Source: Mariprofundus erugo
GTDB taxonomy: Bacteria; Pseudomonadota; Zetaproteobacteria; Mariprofundales; Mariprofundaceae
Assembly: GCF_005818865.1 (NCBI RefSeq)
Contig: NZ_VBRY01000007.1
Span: 119,895 to 183,894 of the forward strand
DNA length: 64,000 nucleotides
Direction: 5' to 3'
A model generated the notes under the pieces. That model did no database searches. It saw only the letters and a program-made list of their open reading frames with translations, and was not told the DNA's origin. Made by a program: the position numbers and the translations under genes. Numbering within the stretch: position 1 is the stretch's first letter; each line of letters starts with the position of its first letter. Positions 44,646 to 53,233 of the stretch are shown piece after piece.

Positions 44646-45395
44646 ATGAGGCAGTTGACAAAGGTATTGTTTCTCAGTCTGGTAATCATCTTACCGGGCT
44701 GTACTACTATTGACGCATTTTTGTTTAATGCCAATCCGGATGGTACTCCGATCGGAGCTCCTGCCGGTACGTCGGCACCGGTCACAGATCAGCCCCGGCT
44801 GGTGGCTGCGGATCTGCCTGCTCCTGGTCCTGCTGCCGAAGGCGCTGGTCCGGTGGCTCAGAGCAATGCCCGCTTACGATCTGAAATTGCAGCGATGGAA
44901 GGCGAGTTGAAGGCGGTCGAGGATGAAATTGCCCGCCTGCGTGCAACCGCACCGGCTGAAGCGGTGTTGCCTTCGCCGATTCCCGCCGCGGCGACGCCCA
45001 GTGTGGTGCTCTGGGTGCGACTGTTTTTCAAATCCGGCCAGACTGTGCTGGACAAGGATAGTCAGAAAGCGCTGACGGATATCTCCGGAAAATTTCTGGC
45101 CAATCCGGGCAAGCGCCATATCGAAGTGCGCGGTTATTGTGACGACACGCCTGTCGGTAGCGGCAAGAAAGAAAAGAAAACCAGGCATGGTCTGAGCTCT
45201 CTGGAAGCCGTATCGCAGGCTCGTGCCGATTCGGCTGCAGCGGTGATGATCAAGGCGGGAATCTCTGCCTCTCTCATTCAGGCAAGAGGTATGGGGGCGA
45301 CAGGCTTTCTGGCCGATAATGATACCCCGGAAGGGCGTGATCAGAACCGCAGGGTGGACATTTATCTGATCGATGATGCCGAGCCGGAAGAGTAG
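44646..45395 (+). CDS. OmpA-family lipoprotein
   Basis: 249-aa protein: lipobox (VIILPGCTT), an Ala/Pro-rich linker with a short coiled coil, then an OmpA-C peptidoglycan-binding domain (LFFKSGQTVLDKDSQKAL, IEVRGYCDDTPVG, LIQARGMGAT, NRRVDIYL). It anchors the outer membrane to the cell wall. The typical Asp and Arg of the DAP-binding pocket are in GYCDDT and NRRVD. Confidence 0.85.
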   Translation: MRQLTKVLFLSLVIILPGCTTIDAFLFNANPDGTPIGAPAGTSAPVTDQPRLVAADLPAPGPAAEGAGPVAQSNARLRSEIAAMEGELKAVEDEIARLRATAPAEAVLPSPIPAAATPSVVLWVRLFFKSGQTVLDKDSQKALTDISGKFLANPGKRHIEVRGYCDDTPVGSGKKEKKTRHGLSSLEAVSQARADSAAAVMIKAGISASLIQARGMGATGFLADNDTPEGRDQNRRVDIYLIDDAEPEE

Positions 45396-45695
45396 TCCGC
45401 GTCCATAGGACGCGCTGATGTGTCGGCGCTTCCGGGCGAGCCATGGACGGATGCCACATTCGCAGGATAGCCGGATTGGACGGCTTTGCCGCCGCCAGGT
45501 GAGCGGCAGGATGCAGCGAATCAAATCAAACGCGTAAGTGTCTTGTTTGTAAGCAAAGACAAAATGACTGTGACTCATGTCCTCGCCCTGCGGGCGGCCA
45601 TTGTCCGTCCAGTCGGCTTCCGGCCTCTTTGTCGCGCGTTTCTCTTTGCCGACTGATTTTTGCCAGGGTGGCAATAAATCAGCAGCGCCTCAGGT
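45396..45695. repeat. Intergenic repeat block, copy 3 (inverted)
   Basis: No gene is seen in these 300 bp. The block is an inverted, diverged version of 57,527-57,731. GCGCTTCCGGGCGAGCCATG (45427 onward) is the complement of the 50-bp repeat there. A TTTTGTCTTTGCTTACAAA-like stretch appears reversed at about 45,541-45,562. The palindromic core CTGATTTTTGCCAGGGTGGC, then AATAAATCAG, is at 45,653-45,682. Confidence 0.65.
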
Positions 45696-46952
45696 TTACT
45701 TCCCCGACTTTTCCATGCACTGCTGTAAATGCGTGATCCGGATCGGAGCCGGTGGATGCGAGTCATGCCAGGCCGAATAGAGCGGATCCGGTGTCAGGGT
45801 GCTTGCATTATCCTCATACATTTTTACCAGTGACGAGATCAGTGCCCGACCATTGCTGTTGGCGACGGCATAGGCATCAGCCTCAAATTCATTGCGTCTG
45901 GAGAAGAGGTTCATCACGGGTGTCAGCACAAAGGTAAATACCGGCATGATCAGCAGAAACAGCGTCAGGGCAGCATGGTTGGATGGCTCCGATATGCCGA
46001 GGCCGCTGTAGAACCAGGGTTGGGTGGCCAGCCACCCCAGCAGGGCAAAGCCTGCGAGTGAGAGCACCAGGGTGATCATGAGCTGCTTTTTTACATGGCC
46101 ATGATGAAAGTGGCCGAGCTCGTGAGCCAGAACGGCTTCCGTTTCCTCGCCATCAAGTTGCTTGAGCAGTGTGTCGAAAAAGACAATCCGCTTGGCCTTG
46201 CCAAGGCCGGTAAAGTAGGCATTGCCGTGTCTTGAGCGGCGGGAGCCGTCCATCACGTACAGGCCATTGCTGTGAAAGCCGCAGCGGCGCAGCAATGCTT
46301 CAATACGGCTCTTCACCGGGCCCTCCTCGAGCGGTTCAAAGCGGTTAAAAAGTGGTGCGATAAAGGTCGGGTAGGCCCAGATCATCAGCAGCATAAATCC
46401 GCTCCAGAGCATCCAGCCATACAGCCACCACAGGGTGCCGGCACTTTGCATCAGGGCAAGCAGGGCCCACAACAGGGGGCTGGCAATCAGGGCCATCAGA
46501 AGCAGCTGTTTAACCATGTCGCCCAGATAGAGTTTGCCGGTCATCTGATTAAAGCCGAAGCGCGCCTCGATTGAAAAGGTGCGATAAACATCGACAGGCA
46601 GTTCGAGCAGGTGTGAGATCATGAAAAAAGCCAGCATGAACAGTACGCCGCCGGCCTGTCCCGGTAGTCCGGCCGACGAGGTGATGCCATCAAGCCATTG
46701 CAGGCCGCCACCCACGGTCCAGAGCAGCAACAGCGCCAGTCCCCAAAGTTGTGAGATATTATCAAGCTGCAGGCGACTGGCGGTATAATCAGCGGCCTTC
46801 TGATGGGCTGGCAGGTTGATGCTGTCGGCAAATGTGGTCGGGACCGCATTGCGGCGGGACAGTACGTGGCGCCGCTGCCGATATGAAAGATAGAGGTGGC
46901 TTGCTGTCGCTATCAGGGCAAACAGCAGGACGGTGGTAGTCCATGAGGTCAT
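45696..46952 (-). CDS. M48-family integral membrane metalloprotease (Ste24/CAAX protease 1-like)
   Basis: 418-aa membrane protein with several helices and the zinc-site motif VLAHELGHFHHGHV (HELGH). A third ligand, the Glu in RRNEFEADAYAVAN, completes the gluzincin set. The layout matches bacterial Ste24-type CAAX proteases, which process or quality-control membrane proteins. It is a single minus-strand gene. Confidence 0.9.
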   Translation of the reverse strand: MTSWTTTVLLFALIATASHLYLSYRQRRHVLSRRNAVPTTFADSINLPAHQKAADYTASRLQLDNISQLWGLALLLLWTVGGGLQWLDGITSSAGLPGQAGGVLFMLAFFMISHLLELPVDVYRTFSIEARFGFNQMTGKLYLGDMVKQLLLMALIASPLLWALLALMQSAGTLWWLYGWMLWSGFMLLMIWAYPTFIAPLFNRFEPLEEGPVKSRIEALLRRCGFHSNGLYVMDGSRRSRHGNAYFTGLGKAKRIVFFDTLLKQLDGEETEAVLAHELGHFHHGHVKKQLMITLVLSLAGFALLGWLATQPWFYSGLGISEPSNHAALTLFLLIMPVFTFVLTPVMNLFSRRNEFEADAYAVANSNGRALISSLVKMYEDNASTLTPDPLYSAWHDSHPPAPIRITHLQQCMEKSGK

Positions 46953-47027
46953 GCATCAATCCTTTGTCACAGTCTGGCGGGGGGCTTTAAGGCCCCCTTG
47001 TCCCGGGGATACTCTGAATAAGTCAGA

Positions 47028-48008
47028 TTATCCCTGGTTTGTTGCGATGGCAGTCGCCTGACGAAAGGCAATGGCCGCTTTCAGAAGGGGGAGCAGCATG
47101 ATTGCTGCATGCCCATGGTCGGCGCCGGTGCGCAGCTCCACCAGAGGCTCAAGTCCAAGTGATTCCAGCGCTTCACGGTGGCCTGCTTCATCCGACAGGT
47201 GGCTGGCCAGCATCCAGCCGGCAATGCGGACATCCCAGGCGATGGCTGCAAGCGCAGCTGCAGCGGAGGCGCGCCCGTCGAGTAGTACAGGAACTCCTTT
47301 GCTTGCCGCCGCACGGTAAAAGCCGGCCATGGCCGCAATCTCCAGTCCGCCGATTTCGCGTAGAAGATCATGTGATGGCGTACCCTGAGCGCGCGCTATC
47401 GCCTGTTCTACGGCGATCAGCTCTCTTGTGTAGGTTTCCGGGGCAGCGGTTGAATAAAGTGCCTCATCAGCACTCAGGCCGGTCAGCTCGGCAATAATGG
47501 CCGCAACTGCGACATGGTCACCGCATGCAATTGAGCCAGCAATCAGCAGGTTGGCGCCATTGGCGATGGCCCGGTTGGCCATCTCTTCGCCGATGCCAAC
47601 GCACTCCCAGTAATCCATCTGATCCATGGCCGGGGCGCTGGTGATATCGGCACTGCCGTTTGAGCGGACCTTGGCATGGTCGATATCGGCATCGATCAGG
47701 TTGCCTGCTACACCGAGGTCGACCATGTGGAGCTGAGCATCTGCCAGCTGACAGAGCTGACGTATGGGGGAGTCCACCGCTGCATGCATTTGCAGCTGGT
47801 CGATCGTTTTTGCATTGCTATCCATGCTTTCGGCGACGCCATGATCGGCAGCAAACAGAACGACTTCCACTTTCAGCTGTTCGGGAACAGGACGATTCTG
47901 ACGGGCGGAAAACCATGCCGCGATCTCATCCAGTCGCTCAATGCAGCGGCCGGATCTGAACAGAGGGTTATGGCGCCCCTGTTCGGGGTGAATGGAAGGG
48001 ATATCCAT
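47028..48008 (-). CDS. Divergent CobT-superfamily phosphoribosyltransferase
   Basis: 326-aa member of the CobT fold. Recognisable parts are VVLFAADHGVAESMD, VDLGVAGNL, LLDGRASAAAALAAIAW and a late LASHLSDEAGHREALESLGL. CobT activates 5,6-dimethylbenzimidazole for cobalamin. Several usual motifs are altered: the GEMGIGNTT stretch is replaced by GSIACGDHVAVAA, and the catalytic RLGEGSG becomes RTGADHGHAA, so the catalytic Glu is not in place. It may use another base or have a different job. It lies close to aroB, not to cob genes. The cobT symbol is therefore withheld. Confidence 0.75.
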   Translation of the reverse strand: MDIPSIHPEQGRHNPLFRSGRCIERLDEIAAWFSARQNRPVPEQLKVEVVLFAADHGVAESMDSNAKTIDQLQMHAAVDSPIRQLCQLADAQLHMVDLGVAGNLIDADIDHAKVRSNGSADITSAPAMDQMDYWECVGIGEEMANRAIANGANLLIAGSIACGDHVAVAAIIAELTGLSADEALYSTAAPETYTRELIAVEQAIARAQGTPSHDLLREIGGLEIAAMAGFYRAAASKGVPVLLDGRASAAAALAAIAWDVRIAGWMLASHLSDEAGHREALESLGLEPLVELRTGADHGHAAIMLLPLLKAAIAFRQATAIATNQG

Positions 48009-48072
48009 TATGTCGCTCCTGTTGTCAGGGTGGAGATGGCCCCCTGAACGGGTTCATGTGCTGCGGCTGTTC

Positions 48073-49203
48073 TCATGTATGTACGGGCTCAGCTGGTCGC
48101 TGATATGACTGAATCAGCTGCTCAATGGCATCAGCCGGAATGTCATCGGCGATAAATGCATTGCCGATCTCATGCAGGAGAATATAGCGGATACGAGAGC
48201 CGATGTTTTTCTTGTCATGCCCCATGGCATCAAGCCACATCGCAGCATCGAATGCGGGTATCGCCAGCGGCAGGCCTGCCTGCCTGAAACAGTCGGTCAC
48301 TGCCGTTTCAGTGCCTTGCGGTGCGAAGCCTGCCTGTTCAGACAGCCGGGCAGCCAGCAGGGTGCCCAGCGCAACAGCTTCCCCGTGCAGGTATTCGGTA
48401 TAGTGGGTCATGGCCTCAATGGCATGGCCGAAGGTGTGGCCAAGATTGAGCAGGGCGCGCGCTCCCTGTTCTGTTTCATCGCCCATGACGACCTCGGCCT
48501 TGTGGCGGCAGCAGGTATGGATCATGGTCGAGATGACGGCCGGATCAAGGGCAAGCGCTGCCTGCATGTTCTCCTGCATCCAGGTGAAGAAGGCTGCATC
48601 GCGAATCAGGCCGTATTTGATCGCTTCGGCAATGCCGGCCCGTACCTCGCGGCAGTCCAGGGTACGCAGTACCTCAGGATCAATCCAGACCAGCTTGGGT
48701 TGATAAAAGGCGCCAATCATATTTTTGCCATGCGGATGGTTGATGGCCGTTTTGCCGCCGACACTGGAATCAACCTGTGCCAGTACGGTTGTCGGCACCT
48801 GAACAAACGGGATACCACGCCGGTAGCAGGATGCGGCAAAGCCGGTCATATCGCCGACGACACCACCGCCGAGTGCAATGACGGGCTCATTACGGGAGAG
48901 GCGGGCCTGCATCAGGGCGTCCATAATCTGTCCGAAGGAATCCAGATTTTTATAACGCTCACCGTCCGCAAGAATGCATTCGCTGACCTGCCAGCCAGCC
49001 TGCTCAAGTGAGCTGCGCACGGTCGCCATATACAGGGGGGCAACCGTGACATTACTGATGATCATACAGCGGGCAGGCTTGCCGAGCAGTTGATTCAGCG
49101 CCGGCCCGAGCCCTTTCAGGCAGCCGGGCTCAATGTGGATGTCATATGAGCGGTTTCCGAGGTCAACGCGGTAGATGTGTGAGGTTTTCAATGAATCAGC
49201 CAT
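48073..49203 (-). CDS. aroB: 3-Dehydroquinate synthase
   Basis: Second step of the shikimate pathway, NAD- and Zn-dependent. ALGGGVVGDMTGFAAS, QVPTTVLAQVDSSVGGKTA, NLGHTFGHAIE and HGEAVALG hold the NAD and Zn ligands. The length is 376 aa. It is unlinked to aroK in this window; its stop is 64 bp from the CobT-like gene. Confidence 0.95.
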   Translation of the reverse strand: MADSLKTSHIYRVDLGNRSYDIHIEPGCLKGLGPALNQLLGKPARCMIISNVTVAPLYMATVRSSLEQAGWQVSECILADGERYKNLDSFGQIMDALMQARLSRNEPVIALGGGVVGDMTGFAASCYRRGIPFVQVPTTVLAQVDSSVGGKTAINHPHGKNMIGAFYQPKLVWIDPEVLRTLDCREVRAGIAEAIKYGLIRDAAFFTWMQENMQAALALDPAVISTMIHTCCRHKAEVVMGDETEQGARALLNLGHTFGHAIEAMTHYTEYLHGEAVALGTLLAARLSEQAGFAPQGTETAVTDCFRQAGLPLAIPAFDAAMWLDAMGHDKKNIGSRIRYILLHEIGNAFIADDIPADAIEQLIQSYQRPAEPVHT

Positions 49204-49287
49204 CAGCCAACTCTGACAGCTTCCGGCTTGTCAGAGCAAGTGAAAAGTGTTTTCAAATCAGTCATTTGTCCATTCCTGTCGACCGCC

Positions 49288-49779
49288 TCAGGCGGGTGTG
49301 TGCGGTATGAACTTCAGCGCGACACCGTTATTGCACCAGCGCTGTCCGGTCGGGGCCGGGCCATCATCAAATACATGGCCCTGGTGGCCGCCACAGCGGC
49401 TGCAGTGGTATTCGGTTCGCGGCAGGATCAGTTTGAAATCACGGCTGGTTTCAACATGCCCGCTGATCGGCATGGTGAAACTTGGCCAGCCGGTACCGCT
49501 GTCGAACTTGCTGGCCGAATCAAACAGCGGCAACTGGCAGCCGGCACAGACATAAATGCCCTTGCCATACTCCTTGTTCAGCGGGCTGCTGAATGCCCGT
49601 TCGGTTCCGGCCTCGCGTAATACCTGGAATTGTTGCGGAGAAAGGATGCGGCGCCACTCATCTTCACTTTTTCTGATCGGTGCAATCGTTGTCCCTTCTG
49701 CGGCTGCAAAAGGGGAGCGAGGCAGTGCCATCATGGCCAGTGCCGCCAGTGTGGTTCGGATAAACATTCTGCGATTCAT
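49288..49779 (-). CDS. msrB: Peptide-methionine (R)-S-oxide reductase, exported
   Basis: 163-aa MsrB: SGTGWPSF, the zinc-site CxxC pairs (CAGC, CSRC) and RWCNNGVALKFIP with the catalytic Cys. A twin-arginine-like leader (MNRRMFIRTTLAALAMMAL) indicates periplasmic location. It repairs R-sulfoxide methionines. ATG 49779 overlaps the msrA stop (ATGA); the frame is open to 49794. Confidence 0.92.
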   Translation of the reverse strand: MNRRMFIRTTLAALAMMALPRSPFAAAEGTTIAPIRKSEDEWRRILSPQQFQVLREAGTERAFSSPLNKEYGKGIYVCAGCQLPLFDSASKFDSGTGWPSFTMPISGHVETSRDFKLILPRTEYHCSRCGGHQGHVFDDGPAPTGQRWCNNGVALKFIPHTPA

Positions 49780-50369
49780 GGCTGTTTCCCCCATAGTTGC
49801 TGCAGGCGCTGATCCCGGCCGCAGTTGTAGCGGTAAAATTTGTAGCGCAATGGATTTTTCAGGTAAAAATCCTGGTGATATGCCTCGGCCGGCCAGAATG
49901 GGCCTGCAGCGGTGATTTCGGTGACGATGGCGGCAGGGAATGGTTTATGCTGCTGCAGCTCCTGTTTCGATGCCTCGGCCAGCTTCCGTTGCTGTTCACC
50001 ATGATAAAAAATGGCAGGTCTGTATTGTGTGCCGATATCACAGAATTGCCGGTTGGGCGTGGTTGGGTCGGAGTTGCGCCAGTAGACCTCCAGCAGTTTC
50101 TGGTAGCTGATGATGGCGGGATCAAACAGTACATCGACCGATTCGGCATGGCCGCTACCTCCGGCGGATACCTCTTCATATGTCGGGTGCTCGCTATGCC
50201 CGCCGATATACCCGGAGGTGGTGGAGATGACGCCGGGCAGCTCATCAAACGGGTGTTCCATACACCAGAAGCAGCCGGCGGCAAACGTGGCATGTTCGCG
50301 CTCTGCCGCCACGGCGCTGCCCGCTGCGGTCATCATGATGATGGTGCAACAAAGGGTGAGTATTTTCAT
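49776..50369 (-). CDS. msrA: Peptide-methionine (S)-S-oxide reductase, exported
   Basis: 197-aa MsrA: the catalytic Cys is in FAAGCFWCMEHPFDELPG, and YEEVSAGGSGHAES follows. A signal peptide (CCTIIMMTAAGSAVAA) sends it to the periplasm. With msrB it repairs both sulfoxide isomers of exported proteins, useful beside metal and oxidant stress. The two genes are translationally coupled. Confidence 0.93.
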   Translation of the reverse strand: MKILTLCCTIIMMTAAGSAVAAEREHATFAAGCFWCMEHPFDELPGVISTTSGYIGGHSEHPTYEEVSAGGSGHAESVDVLFDPAIISYQKLLEVYWRNSDPTTPNRQFCDIGTQYRPAIFYHGEQQRKLAEASKQELQQHKPFPAAIVTEITAAGPFWPAEAYHQDFYLKNPLRYKFYRYNCGRDQRLQQLWGKQP

Positions 50370-50505
50370 ATATGCCTCCTGATCATATCTGTCAGTCGGA
50401 TGATTCGGCCGATTCTTACAACCGGTTTCTGAAGATCAGATGAATGAGCGCGACGGGCGGCCCTGCCTCAGGAGATGTACGGGCGGTGGATGGATGCAGG
50501 GCGAT

Positions 50506-51708
50506 ATGCACAATACGGCGATGCGTGAATATGATGTGATTGTGATTGGTGCCGGAGCAGCCGGGTTAATGTGTGCCGGTAGTGTGGCGCCCTATGGCAA
50601 GTCGGTGCTGGTGCTTGATCATGCCGAGAAGGCCGGTAAAAAGATTCTCATCTCAGGTGGGGGGCGTTGCAACTTCACCAACCGTTTTGCAGGCCCCGCT
50701 GACTTTGTTTCCGCCAACCCTCACTTTTGCAAGTCGGCACTGGCCCGGTTTTCTGCCGCCGATTGTATCGCCTGGGTGGAGCAACACGGCATTCGTTATC
50801 ATGAGCGCGAACATGGCCAGCTCTTTTGTGATGACTCTGCCCGCCAGATTCTTGAGATGCTGCTTGCCCCCTGTCGTGATGGAGGGGTGGAGATCCGGCT
50901 GAATACTGCCGTGCATACGGTGGAGCGCAGCGATGATGGTTATCGCCTGACGACGGATAAGGGCGTTTACCATGCAGCTGCACTGGTGGTGGCGACCGGT
51001 GGCCTTTCCATTCCCAAAATGGGAGCGACGGCGCTGGGTTTGAAAATTGCCGAGTCCTTCGGTCTTCATGTGATTGCCCCGGTGCCGGGGCTGGTGCCAT
51101 TTACCTTTACCGGCCGGGAGAAGGAGCGGCTGAATGCACTGGCAGGCATCTCGCTGCCGGTTCAGGTCAGTTGTCGTGGTCGCTCATTTCGTGAGGCGAT
51201 GCTGTTTACACATCGTGGCCTTTCAGGTCCGGCCATGCTGCAGATCTCTTCATACTGGCAGCCGGGAGATGCCCTTGCTGTGGATCTGCTGCCGGATATG
51301 GATACAACCCGTTACCTTGATGGCAAGCGGGAGCAGCGGCCGCAGGCGCAGCTGGCAACGGTGCTGGCAGAGCTGTTGCCCCGGCGACTGGTGCAACTGC
51401 TGACGGAGGATGGTCTGGGCGAAATACGTCTGGTCCAGCTCAGCGACGGTCAGCGCCGGGAGGTGGAAGGGCGTTTACACAACTGGCTGCTCAAACCCAA
51501 TGGCACCGAAGGTTATCGTACGGCCGAAGTGACGGTTGGCGGTGTCGATACCGATGAGCTCTCTTCCAAAACGATGGAGTGCAAGCGCATGCCTGGCCTC
51601 TACTTTATTGGTGAGGTGGTGGATGTAACCGGCCATCTGGGCGGTTTTAACTTCCAGTGGGCCTGGTCATCCGGTTATGCCGCAGCCATGGCGATCGTCA
51701 GCTCATAA
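50506..51708 (+). CDS. HI0933/YhiN-family FAD-dependent oxidoreductase
   Basis: Flavoprotein with the dinucleotide fold at VIVIGAGAAGLMCAGSVAPYG, and KILISGGGRCNFTNRF, a family hallmark. A late FAD region is near LYFIGEVVDVTGHLGGFNFQ. The length is about 400 aa from ATG 50506; ATG 50494 and ATG 50521 are alternatives and no ribosome site is decisive. The physiological substrate is unknown. Confidence 0.88.
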   Translation: MHNTAMREYDVIVIGAGAAGLMCAGSVAPYGKSVLVLDHAEKAGKKILISGGGRCNFTNRFAGPADFVSANPHFCKSALARFSAADCIAWVEQHGIRYHEREHGQLFCDDSARQILEMLLAPCRDGGVEIRLNTAVHTVERSDDGYRLTTDKGVYHAAALVVATGGLSIPKMGATALGLKIAESFGLHVIAPVPGLVPFTFTGREKERLNALAGISLPVQVSCRGRSFREAMLFTHRGLSGPAMLQISSYWQPGDALAVDLLPDMDTTRYLDGKREQRPQAQLATVLAELLPRRLVQLLTEDGLGEIRLVQLSDGQRREVEGRLHNWLLKPNGTEGYRTAEVTVGGVDTDELSSKTMECKRMPGLYFIGEVVDVTGHLGGFNFQWAWSSGYAAAMAIVSS

Positions 51709-51807
51709 AGACGGCCGCTTTCTGTTTTCTACAGATAGAAAAGCATGGTTTGGGCTGCAACCGGCTGCCCGAAACAGGTCGGGCTGGTGGCCGGTTACAA
51801 GCGGGGG

Positions 51808-52539
51808 CTATTTATCGGCAATGATTTTGTGGATCGTGGAGAGCCCCAGCAGCACATTATTCAGGTCGTGAATCACTTCATCACTCAGCTCATTGTGGTT
51901 GACAGTTTTTTCCAGCCGCTTGTTGGCGCAACGCAACAGTGTCAGCACCGTTTCGCGTTCATGGTCACTAAGCACGAGATGACCGGCTGTCTTTTGAGGC
52001 GTCTCTGTCTGTGACAGAGGTGCCAGCGTCTCCTGCTTGTTGATCAGCGGCTTGAGGAAATAATCCATGGCACCGGCTTCGAGGTATTTGGCGATCAGAT
52101 CGGTATCGTTCATGCCCGTGACAATGATGACGGGAATATCGCGTAACCGCTTTTTCTCCTTGAAGTATTTCAGCAGCGCCAGCGAGTCGTCACCGGGCAT
52201 GAATATATCCAGCAAAATGAGATTGGGGCGCACTTTTTTGAGTATTTTTTGTGCCTCTTTGGCGCTTTTGGCACAGACCGGCACACAGTTGCTTCTGCTG
52301 ATGTAATCGCTGAGCGCGATATGAATCATTTTTTCATCATCAATGCAGAGGATGACCGGCTTCTCTTCTGTCGCAGGTGTCGTCACCAGCTCTTTTTTCA
52401 GTGAGTCATAGAAGGATCGGGCGATATCGGCAATGAGGTCGCCAAAGGCGCCGTGCATCTCGGCCTCGCCACTGTAAAGCGCATGGTCGGGAAGTTTCTC
52501 ACCGACTGGCTCTGTATGGGGTAACTCACGCTTGCTCAT
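51808..52539 (-). CDS. Response-regulator receiver protein with extra N- and C-terminal regions
   Basis: 243-aa protein. A receiver domain (about 60-170) has the acidic pair in ILCIDDEKM, the phospho-acceptor in LILLDIFMPG and the Lys in YFLKPL. The N-terminal 55 residues and the C-terminal coiled region (HERETVLTLLRCANKRLEKTV) match no output domain I know. No DNA-binding motif is present. It lies near a second receiver gene and ntrBC. Confidence 0.75.
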   Translation of the reverse strand: MSKRELPHTEPVGEKLPDHALYSGEAEMHGAFGDLIADIARSFYDSLKKELVTTPATEEKPVILCIDDEKMIHIALSDYISRSNCVPVCAKSAKEAQKILKKVRPNLILLDIFMPGDDSLALLKYFKEKKRLRDIPVIIVTGMNDTDLIAKYLEAGAMDYFLKPLINKQETLAPLSQTETPQKTAGHLVLSDHERETVLTLLRCANKRLEKTVNHNELSDEVIHDLNNVLLGLSTIHKIIADK

Positions 52540-52596
52540 GTTTTGTCCTGCAGCCTCATGCTGTGTAAAATGTTATTTGTCGAACCGGGAAAGGGA

Positions 52597-52995
52597 TTAT
52601 GATTGTGTGTGCGAAGTCTGGACGATAGCACGCTTGCAGGTGGCGATTAAATCCTCTGCAACGTAAGGTTTCTTGATGAAAGCGGCTTTGCCGGTCTCAA
52701 TCAGGTCAGCACTCTTGCCGCCCTTGTTATAGCCCGAACAGAATACGACCGGTATATCCGGCCTGATTTCCCGGAGACGGGCAAAGCACGTATTGCCATC
52801 CATTTCAGGCATATTGACATCCAGCACGATCAGGACAATTTCATCCTGTTGTGCTGTGAAGAGATCGATGGCGGTCTGTCCGTGATCAACGGTGATAACA
52901 GTGAATCCACCGGCGCCCAGGATCATGCTGGCGGTGATGCGAATCATCTCATCATCGTCGACAACCAGCACTGTATTGGGGTAAGCGCTTCTCAA
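52597..52995 (-). CDS. Single-domain response regulator (CheY-like)
   Basis: 132-aa receiver: DDDEMIRI for the acidic pair, LIVLDVNMPEMDG for the phosphorylated Asp, and AAFIKKPYVAEDL with the Lys. Start is TTG 52995 with AGGAG 9 nt upstream; no ATG is nearby. It likely relays phosphate to or from an unlinked kinase or the neighbouring receiver protein. Confidence 0.85.
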   Translation of the reverse strand: MRSAYPNTVLVVDDDEMIRITASMILGAGGFTVITVDHGQTAIDLFTAQQDEIVLIVLDVNMPEMDGNTCFARLREIRPDIPVVFCSGYNKGGKSADLIETGKAAFIKKPYVAEDLIATCKRAIVQTSHTQS

Positions 52996-53147
52996 TCGTA
53001 TGGGCTCCTGAAGTGGTTGGTGATGTTCGCTTCTCCTCTTTTATTCCGTATAGATCTTTATAGAAATCAAATAGTTGTGGCGAAAACGCGGTGGACAGTG
53101 CATATCCGGTGGCGGGAAGTCAAATGACAATTGTGTGGCATAGGCAG

Positions 53148-53171
53148 GCATCCGGCCGGATGGCCGGATGC
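53148..53171. other. Perfect 10-bp stem-loop downstream of ntrC
   Basis: GCATCCGGCC (53148-53157) pairs with GGCCGGATGC (53162-53171) around a 4-nt loop. It lies 63 bp beyond the ntrC stop. There is no U tract, so it may be a processing or attenuation structure instead of a classic terminator. Confidence 0.55.
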
Positions 53172-53233
53172 CGCAGCGGATTTGTGCCAGGGCCGCTCCG
53201 GGTCATGCCGATATGCCCTGATTCAGTACTCTC

